Assembly (NCBI GenBank): GCA_027214345.1
Contig: JAPWHR010000018.1
Coordinates: 1-64,000, forward strand
From: Comamonadaceae bacterium G21597-S1
GTDB lineage: Bacteria > Pseudomonadota > Gammaproteobacteria > Burkholderiales > Burkholderiaceae_C
DNA length: 64,000 nt
Direction: 5' to 3'
Notes under the pieces: model-generated
The model's input: only the letters and a program-made list of their open reading frames with translations
What the model was told of the DNA's origin: nothing
Databases searched by the model: none
Made by a program: the position numbers and the translations under genes
Shown here: in pieces, positions 5,837-13,936 of the stretch
How the letters are laid out: each line of letters starts with the position of its first letter
Position numbering within the stretch: the first letter of the stretch is position 1

Positions 5837-7357
5837 CTATTTCCAGCTGGCGAGGTAGAAACGCGCACGGTCGTCCGGACTCGGCTTGAAGTTGAGGTCC
5901 TTGGCCATGACGTAGTTCTTGACGTAGGTAAACAACGGCGCGAAATGCGCCCGTTCACTAATCAGTTTGAAAGCCTGGTCGTAGTTGTTTGCGCGAATCT
6001 CGGGGTCGGAGGACGCCCCGCCAGCTTCGACAAGCGCCTGGACGTCCTTGTCAAGCGCTTGGTCGAAGGGCGTGCCGGTGAAGAAGTACTGCAAATAGGG
6101 CGACACCTCGTTGATGCCGAAGCCGCCCCAGGTCGCCACGGCCAGCGGTGTCTTGCCTTGTCGCGCAGCCTGGATCACGGCGGCAGCCTGCAATTGCTGG
6201 ATCTTCGCGTTGATGCCCACCGCACGCAGGTAATTCTGCACGGCACCGCCCCATGTAGGTGTGAGGTAGCTGTAAAGGTCGATGTCGAATCCGTTGGGAA
6301 AGCCTGCTTCGGCGAGCAGTGCCTTCGCCTTTTTAGGATCGTAGTCGTAGCGCTTGGCAATAGCCGGGTTGCAGCCAAACTGCCCGTCAAAGCAGACAAT
6401 GTCCAGTACGCGTGATCCACCAGGCATGAACTGTTCCGCCATGGATTTGCGGTCGATGGCGTGGACGATGGCCTGGCGCACTTTCACATTCCTCAACGGG
6501 CTGGTCGGGCTGTCGCGCCCGCCGGCGGCAATGTTGAGGTACACCAGGCGCCGCACCTCGGCGCGCAGGGTCTGCACGTTCGGCATCTTGGCAAGATTCT
6601 GAAACTGGTTGGCGTCGACTTCCTGGATCCAGTCAGCCTTGCCTGTGATGAGTTCAGCGATCTGCGCCGTTTGGTCGGGCACCGCCCGAAACACCAGGGA
6701 CTTGATCGCGGCGCGACCTTTGGGGCTACCTGCATAGTAGTCTGCAAAACGTTCCATTCGGATCTCACCGGTGCTCTCTAGCGCCGTGATCCGGTATGGG
6801 CCGGTGCCCACGGGCTTCTTCGCGTACTCGGCTTCCCCCACGCGTTCGCGGTAGGCCTTCGGCCAGATCGGCATGGTGCCGGTGATGTATTCGATGGCAG
6901 CGGGGAAGGGCTTCTTGGAGCGAATGCGCACTGTCATCGCGTCTACCTTTTCGGTAGCCTCCATCCAGTTGTAATTGCTGGGCGTAGTCACCTTCTTGTC
7001 GGTGAGGATGGTGTTGAAGGTATAGACCACGTCATCGGCGGAGAACGTGTCGCCGTTATGGAACTTTACGCCCGGGCGCAGCTTGAATTCCAGCGTACGA
7101 TCATCGATGCGTTTCCACTCCAGCGCCAGCGCCGGTTTCGGCTTCCAGGTGTCGGGGTCGAGTTCCAACAGTGTGTCCCAGACGTGTGTCATCACGATGG
7201 TCCCCGCCGACTGGGTGTTGTAGTAGGGGTCGACGACCGGGATTGCGTCTCGCAGAATGATGTTGAGGGTGTCGTTGGCTTTGCCGGCGAGCACCAGAGT
7301 CGGTGTGGTGACAAGTGCGGCCAGGGCGGCGCCGACAATCAGGTTTTTGATGCGCAT
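5837..7357 (-). CDS. Dipeptide/oligopeptide-type ABC transporter substrate-binding protein
   Basis: This 506-residue periplasmic protein of solute-binding family 5 (DppA/OppA/NikA type) has a signal peptide (MRIKNLIVGAALAALVTTPT, then LVLA) and the family core LNIILRD, VDPYYNTQS, the DPDTWKPKPALALEWKRIDD edge and RPGVKFHNGDTFSADDVVYT. It would deliver its ligand to the permeases encoded by the same operon. Family 5 binders take up peptides but also opines, nickel and plant or aromatic compounds, so the catabolic context may indicate a non-peptide ligand. The chosen ATG has GGAG 6 bases upstream; the frame is open further back without a signal sequence. It is the last gene of the operon. Confidence 0.9.
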   Translation of the reverse strand: MRIKNLIVGAALAALVTTPTLVLAGKANDTLNIILRDAIPVVDPYYNTQSAGTIVMTHVWDTLLELDPDTWKPKPALALEWKRIDDRTLEFKLRPGVKFHNGDTFSADDVVYTFNTILTDKKVTTPSNYNWMEATEKVDAMTVRIRSKKPFPAAIEYITGTMPIWPKAYRERVGEAEYAKKPVGTGPYRITALESTGEIRMERFADYYAGSPKGRAAIKSLVFRAVPDQTAQIAELITGKADWIQEVDANQFQNLAKMPNVQTLRAEVRRLVYLNIAAGGRDSPTSPLRNVKVRQAIVHAIDRKSMAEQFMPGGSRVLDIVCFDGQFGCNPAIAKRYDYDPKKAKALLAEAGFPNGFDIDLYSYLTPTWGGAVQNYLRAVGINAKIQQLQAAAVIQAARQGKTPLAVATWGGFGINEVSPYLQYFFTGTPFDQALDKDVQALVEAGGASSDPEIRANNYDQAFKLISERAHFAPLFTYVKNYVMAKDLNFKPSPDDRARFYLASWK

Positions 7358-7368
7358 GGTGTCTCCAG

Positions 7369-8442
7369 TTAGGGGATGGATGAAAAAGAACAGGGGCGGT
7401 CCTGCACGTGTGCGGTGAGGTTGGTCGCGACCACAGGCGCATGGTCGCCGGAAGGCTGCGCTTCGCCCGCTCGCAGGCATTCGATGTAACGGTTGTTCAG
7501 CGTCTGCTCTGCGGGAACGACCGTGGAACACTGCTCCACGGCCATCGGGCAACGAGGGTGAAAGCGGCACCCCGGCGGCACGTTGCTGGGGTCAGCGTGC
7601 ATGTCCCCGAGGCCGACGTTCGGTATGCCTTTTCCGGGTTCAGGCGTCAGTACCGACTGCAACAACGCGCGGGTGTAGGGATGCGCCGGAGCGCCGAACA
7701 ACGCTTCGCATGGCGCACGCTCTACGACGCGGCCCAGGTACATCACGGCGACCTCGCTGGCGATATGTTCGACCACGGCAAGGTTGTGGCTGATAAACAC
7801 CAGCGTGAGCCCCAGATCACGGCGCAGCGCGCTCAGCAGATTGAGTATCTGTGCCTGAACGGATACGTCCAGCGCGCTGGTAGGCTCGTCGCAAATCACG
7901 ATGCGAGGGCGCAATACAAGTGCCCGTGCGATGGCTACCCTCTGGCGCTGCCCCCCTGAGAGCTGCGACGGATAGCGCTGCGCCATGTCACCGGGCAAGC
8001 CCACGCGCTCCAGCATTTCCATGACGCGCTTCGTTCTTTCCGTGCGGTCCAGATCGCCCTGCGCGGCCAGGGGCAGGCCGACGATGTCCGCGATCCTGCG
8101 CGTGGGATTGAGCGAGGAAAAAGGGTCCTGGAACACGGGCTGTATCAGGCGCGCGCGTGCCTTGCGATCCATGCGCGCAAGGCTCTGCCCATTGATCAGG
8201 ATATCCCCGCTACTGACGGGTAGCAGGCCGAGAATCATGCGCGCCAGCGTTGACTTGCCGCAGCCGGATTCGCCGACGATACCCAGTACATCGCCAAAGT
8301 TGACGCAAAGCGAGACACCATCCACCGCGCGCAGTGTGCTCGACTGGGCAAACATGCCGCCCGCGTTCGCAAAGATGCGCGAGACGTTGCGCAGTTCGAT
8401 GGCGGGCGCCAGTGTTGCGGCAGATTGCAGAGAGTTGCTCAC
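7369..8442 (-). CDS. Dipeptide-type ABC transporter ATP-binding protein (DppF/OppF-like)
   Basis: This 357-residue ATPase has Walker [10 protein letters not shown], the ABC signature LSGGQRQRVAIARAL, Walker B IVICDEPTSALD and a switch His (VFISHNLAVVEHIA). The C-terminal region carries the oligopeptide/dipeptide transporter extension with CRFHPRCPMAVEQC, which can hold an iron-sulfur cluster in some members. It should pair with the second ATPase to drive import. A GTG start at 8442 overlaps the stop of the upstream ATPase gene by 4 bases, a choice supported by the coupling pattern throughout this operon, although the frame is open back to 8667. Confidence 0.9.
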   Translation of the reverse strand: MSNSLQSAATLAPAIELRNVSRIFANAGGMFAQSSTLRAVDGVSLCVNFGDVLGIVGESGCGKSTLARMILGLLPVSSGDILINGQSLARMDRKARARLIQPVFQDPFSSLNPTRRIADIVGLPLAAQGDLDRTERTKRVMEMLERVGLPGDMAQRYPSQLSGGQRQRVAIARALVLRPRIVICDEPTSALDVSVQAQILNLLSALRRDLGLTLVFISHNLAVVEHIASEVAVMYLGRVVERAPCEALFGAPAHPYTRALLQSVLTPEPGKGIPNVGLGDMHADPSNVPPGCRFHPRCPMAVEQCSTVVPAEQTLNNRYIECLRAGEAQPSGDHAPVVATNLTAHVQDRPCSFSSIP

Positions 8443-9425
8443 GCTGCCTCCATTTCTGATTCGGACTGGTGGGGTGCCAGGCGGCAACGGTAGGTGTGAT
8501 GTTCGGAATACGATTGAAGCGCTATCGGCTGGGCGCATTGTGTGGTCGCGAAATCGCAGCGCTCGCGGAACCCGCATCCTTGAAAGTCCGATGTGATACG
8601 CGGCACCACGCCCCGGATGATGGCCAGCGGCTCGTCTCGGCGCTGTTTGCCCGGCACCGGTATGCAATCGAGCAGGCCGCGCGTATAAGGATGGCAGGGG
8701 TTGGCGAAGATCGCCTCCGTCGCGCCGGTCTCGATGATTTCGCCTGCATACATCACCGACACGCGGTGAGCCATACGCGCGACGACTCCCATGTCATGGG
8801 TGATAAGCAGGATCGCCAGACCAGTGTCTTTCTGCAGCGTATTGAGCAGCGAGAGTATCTGCGCCTGTACCGTCACGTCCAGCGCGGTAGTCGGTTCGTC
8901 GGCAATGAGCAGTTCGGGCTCGCACATCAGCGCCATGGCGATCATGACGCGCTGGCGCAGACCACCGGAGAGCTCGTGCGGGTACTGAGCCAGCCTCATC
9001 GCAGGCGCTGTGATCTCCACGCGATCGAGCAGGTGCACCGCCCGTGTCATGGCTTCGGCCCGTGTCGCGCCCCGGTGTCGCATGTATACCTCGGCCAGCT
9101 GGGTTCCTACGGTGTAGGCCGGATTCAGGCTGGTCATTGGCTCCTGAAAGATCATCGCCAGCTTGTCGCCGCGCAGGGGTCGCATCTGCTTGTCGGACAG
9201 CGCCGAGATGTCCTGGCCCTGGAAGCGTATCGGCCCGCCCGAGCGCACTGCGCCACGGGCCAGCAGGTTCATGATCGCGAGCGAGGTGGCGGACTTGCCG
9301 CAGCCCGACTCACCCACAAGGCAATGGGTTTCACCCTTGGCGATGCTGAGCGAGATGCCACGCACGGCCTCGGTCCCGCCAGCGAACGTCACGCGCAAAC
9401 AGGAGATGTCCAGGACTGCGTTCAT
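8439..9425 (-). CDS. Dipeptide-type ABC transporter ATP-binding protein (DppD/OppD-like)
   Basis: This 328-residue ATPase has Walker [15 protein letters not shown], the signature [16 protein letters not shown], Walker [13 protein letters not shown] and the H-loop [14 protein letters not shown]. The C-terminal cysteine-containing extension [15 protein letters not shown] is typical of the DppD/OppD group. Its ATG overlaps the stop of the permease gene upstream (ATGA at 9422-9425), and its own stop overlaps the next ATPase start. It forms the heterodimeric motor of the importer. Confidence 0.92.
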   Translation of the reverse strand: MNAVLDISCLRVTFAGGTEAVRGISLSIAKGETHCLVGESGCGKSATSLAIMNLLARGAVRSGGPIRFQGQDISALSDKQMRPLRGDKLAMIFQEPMTSLNPAYTVGTQLAEVYMRHRGATRAEAMTRAVHLLDRVEITAPAMRLAQYPHELSGGLRQRVMIAMALMCEPELLIADEPTTALDVTVQAQILSLLNTLQKDTGLAILLITHDMGVVARMAHRVSVMYAGEIIETGATEAIFANPCHPYTRGLLDCIPVPGKQRRDEPLAIIRGVVPRITSDFQGCGFRERCDFATTQCAQPIALQSYSEHHTYRCRLAPHQSESEMEAA

Positions 9426-10288
9426 GGATTGCGCCCTCCTGTCGCCATGTCGCGCAGCCCGTCGCCCAGCAGGTTGATGCCCAGCACCAGAACGAACAAT
9501 GCCATGCCGGGCACCATGATGACCCAGGGGGTGAAGAACATGAAATCGCGTGCTTCAGAGATCATGAGTCCCAAGGATGGTTGCGGTGCTGGAATGCCGA
9601 GGCCGAGGAAAGACAGTGCCGCTTCGAGCAGAATCGCGATCGCCATCTCCAGCGTCGCCACTACGACAAGATGCGGCAGGATATTGGGCAGCACCTCTCT
9701 CGCCAGGATGGAGGGCAACGAGGCGCCTGCGGCGCGCGCGGCGTCGACATATTCGCGCCGCGCGACCTGCATGGTCGTGGTGCGCGCAACCACGGCAAAA
9801 CGTTCCCACAGCAGGAGGCCGAGCGTGAGGATGATGACGGTGAGCGAGTTGCCGACCAGCGCCACCACGGTGAGGGCGACCAGGATCAGTGGAATCGACA
9901 GGCGGCAGGTGATCACGAACATGACAAAGCTGTCCATGCGGCCGCCAAAGAAGCCGCCGACCATGCCCAGCGTGATGCCGATGAGCCCGGAGGTGATGAC
10001 CGTGAGCGTGCCGATCATCATCGAGACGCGTACTCCGTAAAGCAGGCGTGACAGGTAGTCGCGCCCCAATTGGTCGGTGCCCAGCAGGTGCGCAGGCATG
10101 CCGCCTTCCATCCAGAATGGCGGCACCATGCGCTGACCCAGATTCTGCAGGTACGGGTCGTGGGGCGAGAGCAGTGGCGCGAAGAGCGCGATAAGGGATA
10201 TGCCCCCCACGATCAGGATGCCAAGGCCAAGTGACAAGTGTCGAAAGTTGAAGTCGTTCGGCGACCACAGGGTCAGGGATCTCATCAT
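9422..10288 (-). CDS. Dipeptide-type ABC transporter permease (DppC-like)
   Basis: This 288-residue inner-membrane protein of the DppC/OppC group has an N-terminal hydrophobic helix (LGLGILIVGGISLIALFAPL), the family motif HLLGTDQLGRDYLSRLLYGV and five further hydrophobic segments. The EAA loop that contacts the ATPase is YVDAARAAGASLPSILAREV. The ATG at 10288 overlaps the stop of the DppB-like gene (ATGA). A longer open frame upstream lacks homology and is ignored. Confidence 0.92.
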   Translation of the reverse strand: MMRSLTLWSPNDFNFRHLSLGLGILIVGGISLIALFAPLLSPHDPYLQNLGQRMVPPFWMEGGMPAHLLGTDQLGRDYLSRLLYGVRVSMMIGTLTVITSGLIGITLGMVGGFFGGRMDSFVMFVITCRLSIPLILVALTVVALVGNSLTVIILTLGLLLWERFAVVARTTTMQVARREYVDAARAAGASLPSILAREVLPNILPHLVVVATLEMAIAILLEAALSFLGLGIPAPQPSLGLMISEARDFMFFTPWVIMVPGMALFVLVLGINLLGDGLRDMATGGRNP

Positions 10289-11199
10289 GTGCGCAACCTC
10301 GGGTCCAGCAACGCATTGACGATGTCGGACAGCAACGTCAAGGCAATGAATATCAGCGCGAGCAGCATCACCACTGCCTGTACGACCGGAAAGTCGTTCT
10401 TGTTGATGGCGTCCCACGCCAAGAATCCCAAGCCGTGGATCGCGAAGATTGTCTCTATGATGATCGAGCCGCTTAGCATGAAGCCCAGCTGCACAGCCGC
10501 GATGGAAACCACCGGCATGGCCGCATTGCGCAGCGCATGCTTGAGCACCACGCTGGTTTGCAACAAGCCTTTGGCACGGGCCGTGCGCACATAGTCAGAA
10601 GCCAGTGCGTCTATCATGCCGCTGCGCGTGAGGCGCAGCAGCGCGGGGATTGCGGAGAATGCCAGCACGATGCCCGGCATCACGTAGCCTTGCCACTCAC
10701 TCACGCCCGAGATTGGGAGCAGGCGCATGTGGACGCCGACCCAGGTGATCATGAGCAGCGCAAGCCAGAAGCTGGGCAGTGCCTGGCCCACCAGCGCCAC
10801 CATCGTGATGCATCGGTCGGCCGGCGTGCCCTCGCGCATGGCGGCCAGGATGCCGAGCGGGATCGCGATGGCAATGGCGATCACCAAGCCTATCAGCCCG
10901 AGCTTCAGTGTCGTGGGCAGGCGCTCGGCGATCAGTGTGACCACGGGCGTGTGGTAGAAGTAGGACTCGCCCAGGTCACCCCGTAACGCCTTGAAGGCCC
11001 ATTCGCCGAACTGGATCAGCACCGGGCGGTCCAGCCCGTAACCCTTGCGTACCGTTTCGATGTCGTCGGCCGTGGCGTTGGGGCCGGCGATGGATATGGC
11101 CAGATCCCCGGACAACCTGGTCAGCGAGAAGCTCACGCCCACCACCACCAGGCATACGAGCAGCGCGAGCATGCTGCGGCGCAGGAGGAACCTCAGCAT
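10285..11199 (-). CDS. Dipeptide-type ABC transporter permease (DppB-like)
   Basis: This 304-residue inner-membrane permease of the DppB/OppB group has the first helix MLRFLLRRSMLALLVCLVVV, then the FSLTRLSGDLA segment, the periplasmic domain with YGLDRPVLIQFGEWAFKALR and the EAA loop YVRTARAKGLLQTSVVLKHA. It partners the DppC-like protein to form the channel. The ATG at 11199 sits where the family begins, about 40 bases downstream of the NTF2-like gene. This is the only junction in this part of the operon without overlapping codons. Confidence 0.92.
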   Translation of the reverse strand: MLRFLLRRSMLALLVCLVVVGVSFSLTRLSGDLAISIAGPNATADDIETVRKGYGLDRPVLIQFGEWAFKALRGDLGESYFYHTPVVTLIAERLPTTLKLGLIGLVIAIAIAIPLGILAAMREGTPADRCITMVALVGQALPSFWLALLMITWVGVHMRLLPISGVSEWQGYVMPGIVLAFSAIPALLRLTRSGMIDALASDYVRTARAKGLLQTSVVLKHALRNAAMPVVSIAAVQLGFMLSGSIIIETIFAIHGLGFLAWDAINKNDFPVVQAVVMLLALIFIALTLLSDIVNALLDPRLRT

Positions 11200-11242
11200 G
11201 ACTAACCTTCCGACGCCAAGGTGTTGTTTGCGAAGGGATGCA

Positions 11243-11692
11243 TCATGCGAGGCTTTTCGCTTCGATGTCCAGCAGGCGTAGCACGCCGCAGCTGGTGATG
11301 CGCCAGTCCTCTCCTTCGAGGCGGAATGCGAACTGGTATTCAACCACCAGTTCCAGGCCGCGAATGGGCATGGGCCACTCCTGGCGGTCGCGTGTGCCGC
11401 GCACGACGATGCCGTTGGCCGTCGAGGTTGCGGTGCCATCCTCACCAACCACGACGGTGTGGTTCAGCATCATGTGGCGCGAGAGGATGCTGAGAGGGCG
11501 CGCGTTGAACACTCCGCGTATCGCTTCGCGCCCCGCCGACGTTACGACGGGCGGTGCCAGCTTGATAAATGTGGCGTCGGCAGTAAACAGCGCGAGAAAC
11601 GCGTCCTCATTGCGCTGGTCAAGGTGTGTGCAGTAGCTGGTCATCAACTCGATGCATCTGTTTTTGGCCAGCAAGCGTTCGATGGGCGTCAT
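11243..11692 (-). CDS. NTF2-like (SnoaL-type) protein, first in transporter-proximal position
   Basis: This 149-residue protein has the NTF2-like alpha-plus-beta cone fold: a first helix with YCTHLDQRNEDAFLALFTADA, then the ATFIKLAPPV strand, GREAIRGVF and a long C-terminal beta meander. SnoaL-like proteins in catabolic operons act as dehydratases, isomerases or hydroxylase partners; the reaction here is unknown. Start ATG overlaps the upstream SDR stop (ATGA at 11689-11692). It is distinct in sequence from the second NTF2-like protein in the same operon. Confidence 0.8.
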   Translation of the reverse strand: MTPIERLLAKNRCIELMTSYCTHLDQRNEDAFLALFTADATFIKLAPPVVTSAGREAIRGVFNARPLSILSRHMMLNHTVVVGEDGTATSTANGIVVRGTRDRQEWPMPIRGLELVVEYQFAFRLEGEDWRITSCGVLRLLDIEAKSLA

Positions 11693-12627
11693 GCGGGGGT
11701 TCCTTTGTTGGTGCGCAGGCGTGAAGCCAGCTCTTGGTAAATCGGGCTGCGCGAGCGCTGCAAACTGGCCGGTGTGTCGGCGTACCCCTGCTGGGCGGAC
11801 TCGCCGATGGCCGAGAGGATCGAATCGAAGCGCTCGGTGACGAGGGGCGCGTACTCGGGGTGGGTCAGGATGTAGAGCTCGTCGTCGAGCACGGCCTTCA
11901 ACACGCGGTCGCCCACCTTGCGCGCACTCATCATGACGTGGACCGATGGCGCCGCGGTGTCCATCGCCGCATGCATGCCGGCATTGGCTCCTTCGTTTGC
12001 GCGCCGAATGCTTGCGCTGGTGGACACCAGGTTGGATTGAACGCCACCCGGGCACAGCACCGACACGCCGATGCCGTGCGGCTGCAGTTCGGCTCGCACC
12101 GACTCCGATAGCCCCAGCACGGCGAACTTGGTTGCAGCATATACCGCCATCCCCGGCGGGGCCAGCAGCCCGGCCATGGACGAGGTATTGACGATGTGCC
12201 CGCCCTTGCCATTTGCCACCATGCGTGGCGCAAATGTCTTGATGCCGTGATAAACGCTGGAGACGTTGGTCTCGAACAGCAGCCTCCACAGCTCCGGCGA
12301 GATGTCGGTCAGGGTGTAGTGTTGGTTGTAGGCGATGCGTCCTTGCCCCATGCCTGCGTTGTTGCACAGCAGGTCTACCGGACCAAACTCGGCTTCGACC
12401 CGCTCAGCCACGGCGGCCCATGCGTCCAGTTGCGTGACGTCCAGCATGACCGGCATCACTGTCGCACCGGCCGAGCGCAGATCGGCGCTCGCCTTTTCCA
12501 GCGAATCGGCGTTGATGTCGGCAATGACGATGCGCATGCCCGCCGAGGCGAAAGCCTCGGCCATGCCCAGTCCGATGCCACTCGCTCCACCTGTGATGAG
12601 GGCAGTCCTGCCCTGAAGGTTCTTCAT
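11689..12627 (-). CDS. SDR-family oxidoreductase
   Basis: This 312-residue short-chain dehydrogenase/reductase has the cofactor motif TGGASGIGLGMAEAF near residue 11, the NNAG motif (LLCNNAGMGQG), and the catalytic Ser and YxxxK pair (NTSSMAGLLAPPGMAVYAATK). ADIN after strand 2 points to NAD(H) preference, because an acidic residue there disfavours NADP. The C-terminal extension is longer than the classical 250 residues. It probably oxidises an alcohol intermediate in the pathway started by the Rieske oxygenase. The ATG overlaps the stop of the NTF2-like gene upstream by 4 bases. Confidence 0.88.
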   Translation of the reverse strand: MKNLQGRTALITGGASGIGLGMAEAFASAGMRIVIADINADSLEKASADLRSAGATVMPVMLDVTQLDAWAAVAERVEAEFGPVDLLCNNAGMGQGRIAYNQHYTLTDISPELWRLLFETNVSSVYHGIKTFAPRMVANGKGGHIVNTSSMAGLLAPPGMAVYAATKFAVLGLSESVRAELQPHGIGVSVLCPGGVQSNLVSTSASIRRANEGANAGMHAAMDTAAPSVHVMMSARKVGDRVLKAVLDDELYILTHPEYAPLVTERFDSILSAIGESAQQGYADTPASLQRSRSPIYQELASRLRTNKGTPA

Positions 12628-13040
12628 GCGGACTCCAGTGGCATGTCCTGAAGCAGGGTCCGGTGGCTGAATCGCCATTCACCCTCGACCCGCCGAAGTT
12701 TGTCTTCATAGAGTCCCGTGAAGAGTATCCGTGCACCCTTGGTGCCGGTGCATACCAGTTGCAAGTGCGAACTGGAGCTGGCCTGGTCGCCGTCGATCCT
12801 GGAGAGGATGTTCACTGTGAAGTGTTTCAGCCCGTTGAGGCGTAGTCGGTAGCCAGTGTCGTATCCGTCGGTAAACTTTCGGATCGCGGCCAGGCCGGCG
12901 TAGTGACCTCCCAGGCCATCAAACACGCCGTCCTCGCACCAGCAGGCGAGGAACTCCTCGTAACGGCCTTGGTCGAGGGACTGGTTATAGCGGGCCACCA
13001 GTTCTTCGATCGCGAATTTGTCTTCCATCGCCGAGATCAT
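12624..13040 (-). CDS. NTF2-like (SnoaL-type) protein, Rieske-proximal
   Basis: This 138-residue NTF2-like protein begins KFAIEELVARYNQSLDQGRY, then EEFLACWCEDGVFDGLGG and a C-terminal beta region ending in WRFSHRTLLQDM. The start and the conserved internal pattern resemble small subunits of ring-hydroxylating dioxygenases and SnoaL-4 family proteins, but it is encoded away from the alpha subunit and shorter than most true beta subunits. A structural or isomerase role is possible. AGAGGAAC precedes the ATG at suitable distance. It overlaps the downstream SDR gene by ATGA. Confidence 0.78.
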   Translation of the reverse strand: MISAMEDKFAIEELVARYNQSLDQGRYEEFLACWCEDGVFDGLGGHYAGLAAIRKFTDGYDTGYRLRLNGLKHFTVNILSRIDGDQASSSSHLQLVCTGTKGARILFTGLYEDKLRRVEGEWRFSHRTLLQDMPLESA

Positions 13041-13070
13041 TGTGTTGTTCCTCTCTATGTTTCTGTTGCT

Positions 13071-13862
13071 TCAGGCGGCGATCACGGCACTCACGCCGCC
13101 ATCTACCGCGATTACCTGGCCGGTGATGTGTTTGCCCGCGTCGCTGGCAAGCAGCGACACCAGCCCCTTGATGTCTTCGGCATCGCCCGTACGGCGCAGC
13201 GGTACGTTGGACGCGAGGGTGTCGCCGCCACCGTTGGCGAACATGTGGACCGTCATCTTGGTGGCGAACGAACCTGGTGCGATGGCATTGACAGTGATGC
13301 CTCGCGGACCCCACTCGCATGCCAACGCCCGTGTGAACGTGATGCAAGCACCCTTGCTCGAGTTGTAGGCGATGGTCTTCATGAAATCCGGGTTGCCCCC
13401 CAGACCGGCAATTGACGCCACGTTGATCACACGACCACTCTTGCGTGGCAGCATCGACTGCTTGCCGATCAACTGCGTCAGCACGAACAGGCCTCGGATG
13501 TTGACTCCCATCACCTTGTCCCACGCTGGAATCGGGTGCTCTTCCATTGGCGCCCCCCAGGTGGCGCCCGCATTGTTGACCAGGATGTCGATATGGCCCA
13601 GCCGCTTGATGGCTTCATCGGCCAGCGCTGCCATATCGGCATCCTTGGCGTTGTCTGCAGCGATCCAGTCGGCGGTAATGCCGCGCCCACGCAGATGTTC
13701 CACTGCTTCTGCCAGTTCCGCTGCCTTGCGCGAGCTGACGATGACAGATGCGCCCCATTCGCCGAGGGCCTCGGCAATCTGCAATCCCAGGCCTCGCGAG
13801 CCGCCGGTAACCAGCGCGGTCTTGCCGGCGAGGTCGAAGAGTTGTTTCACGTTACGAGTCAT
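13071..13862 (-). CDS. SDR-family oxidoreductase (FabG-like)
   Basis: This 263-residue classical SDR has TGGSRGLGLQIAEALGEWGA as cofactor motif, SSRKAAEL after strand 2 (Arg suggests NADP(H)), NNAGATWGAPMEEHP, then the catalytic region NVASIAGLGG and YNSSKGACITFTRALA, and the C-terminal ITGQVIAVDGG typical of FabG-like enzymes. Start ATG at 13862 is preceded by TGAGGACTC; the frame is open 14 codons further. It lies between the acyl-CoA ligase and NTF2-like genes and, together with the other SDR of different cofactor signature, suggests two redox steps in the pathway. Confidence 0.88.
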   Translation of the reverse strand: MTRNVKQLFDLAGKTALVTGGSRGLGLQIAEALGEWGASVIVSSRKAAELAEAVEHLRGRGITADWIAADNAKDADMAALADEAIKRLGHIDILVNNAGATWGAPMEEHPIPAWDKVMGVNIRGLFVLTQLIGKQSMLPRKSGRVINVASIAGLGGNPDFMKTIAYNSSKGACITFTRALACEWGPRGITVNAIAPGSFATKMTVHMFANGGGDTLASNVPLRRTGDAEDIKGLVSLLASDAGKHITGQVIAVDGGVSAVIAA

Positions 13863-13936
13863 TGAGTCCTCAGCTGTGGTCGGTGTTTCGGGGAGGTGTT
13901 GCATCGGGGCGGCAGCGTCGGTCGTGAGGCACCGGC

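Noticed and set aside
11243-12367. A longer minus-strand frame merging the NTF2-like gene with sequence inside the SDR gene.
   Set aside because: The part upstream of 11692 is out of frame with the SDR and has no homology; the ATGA overlap supports the shorter gene.
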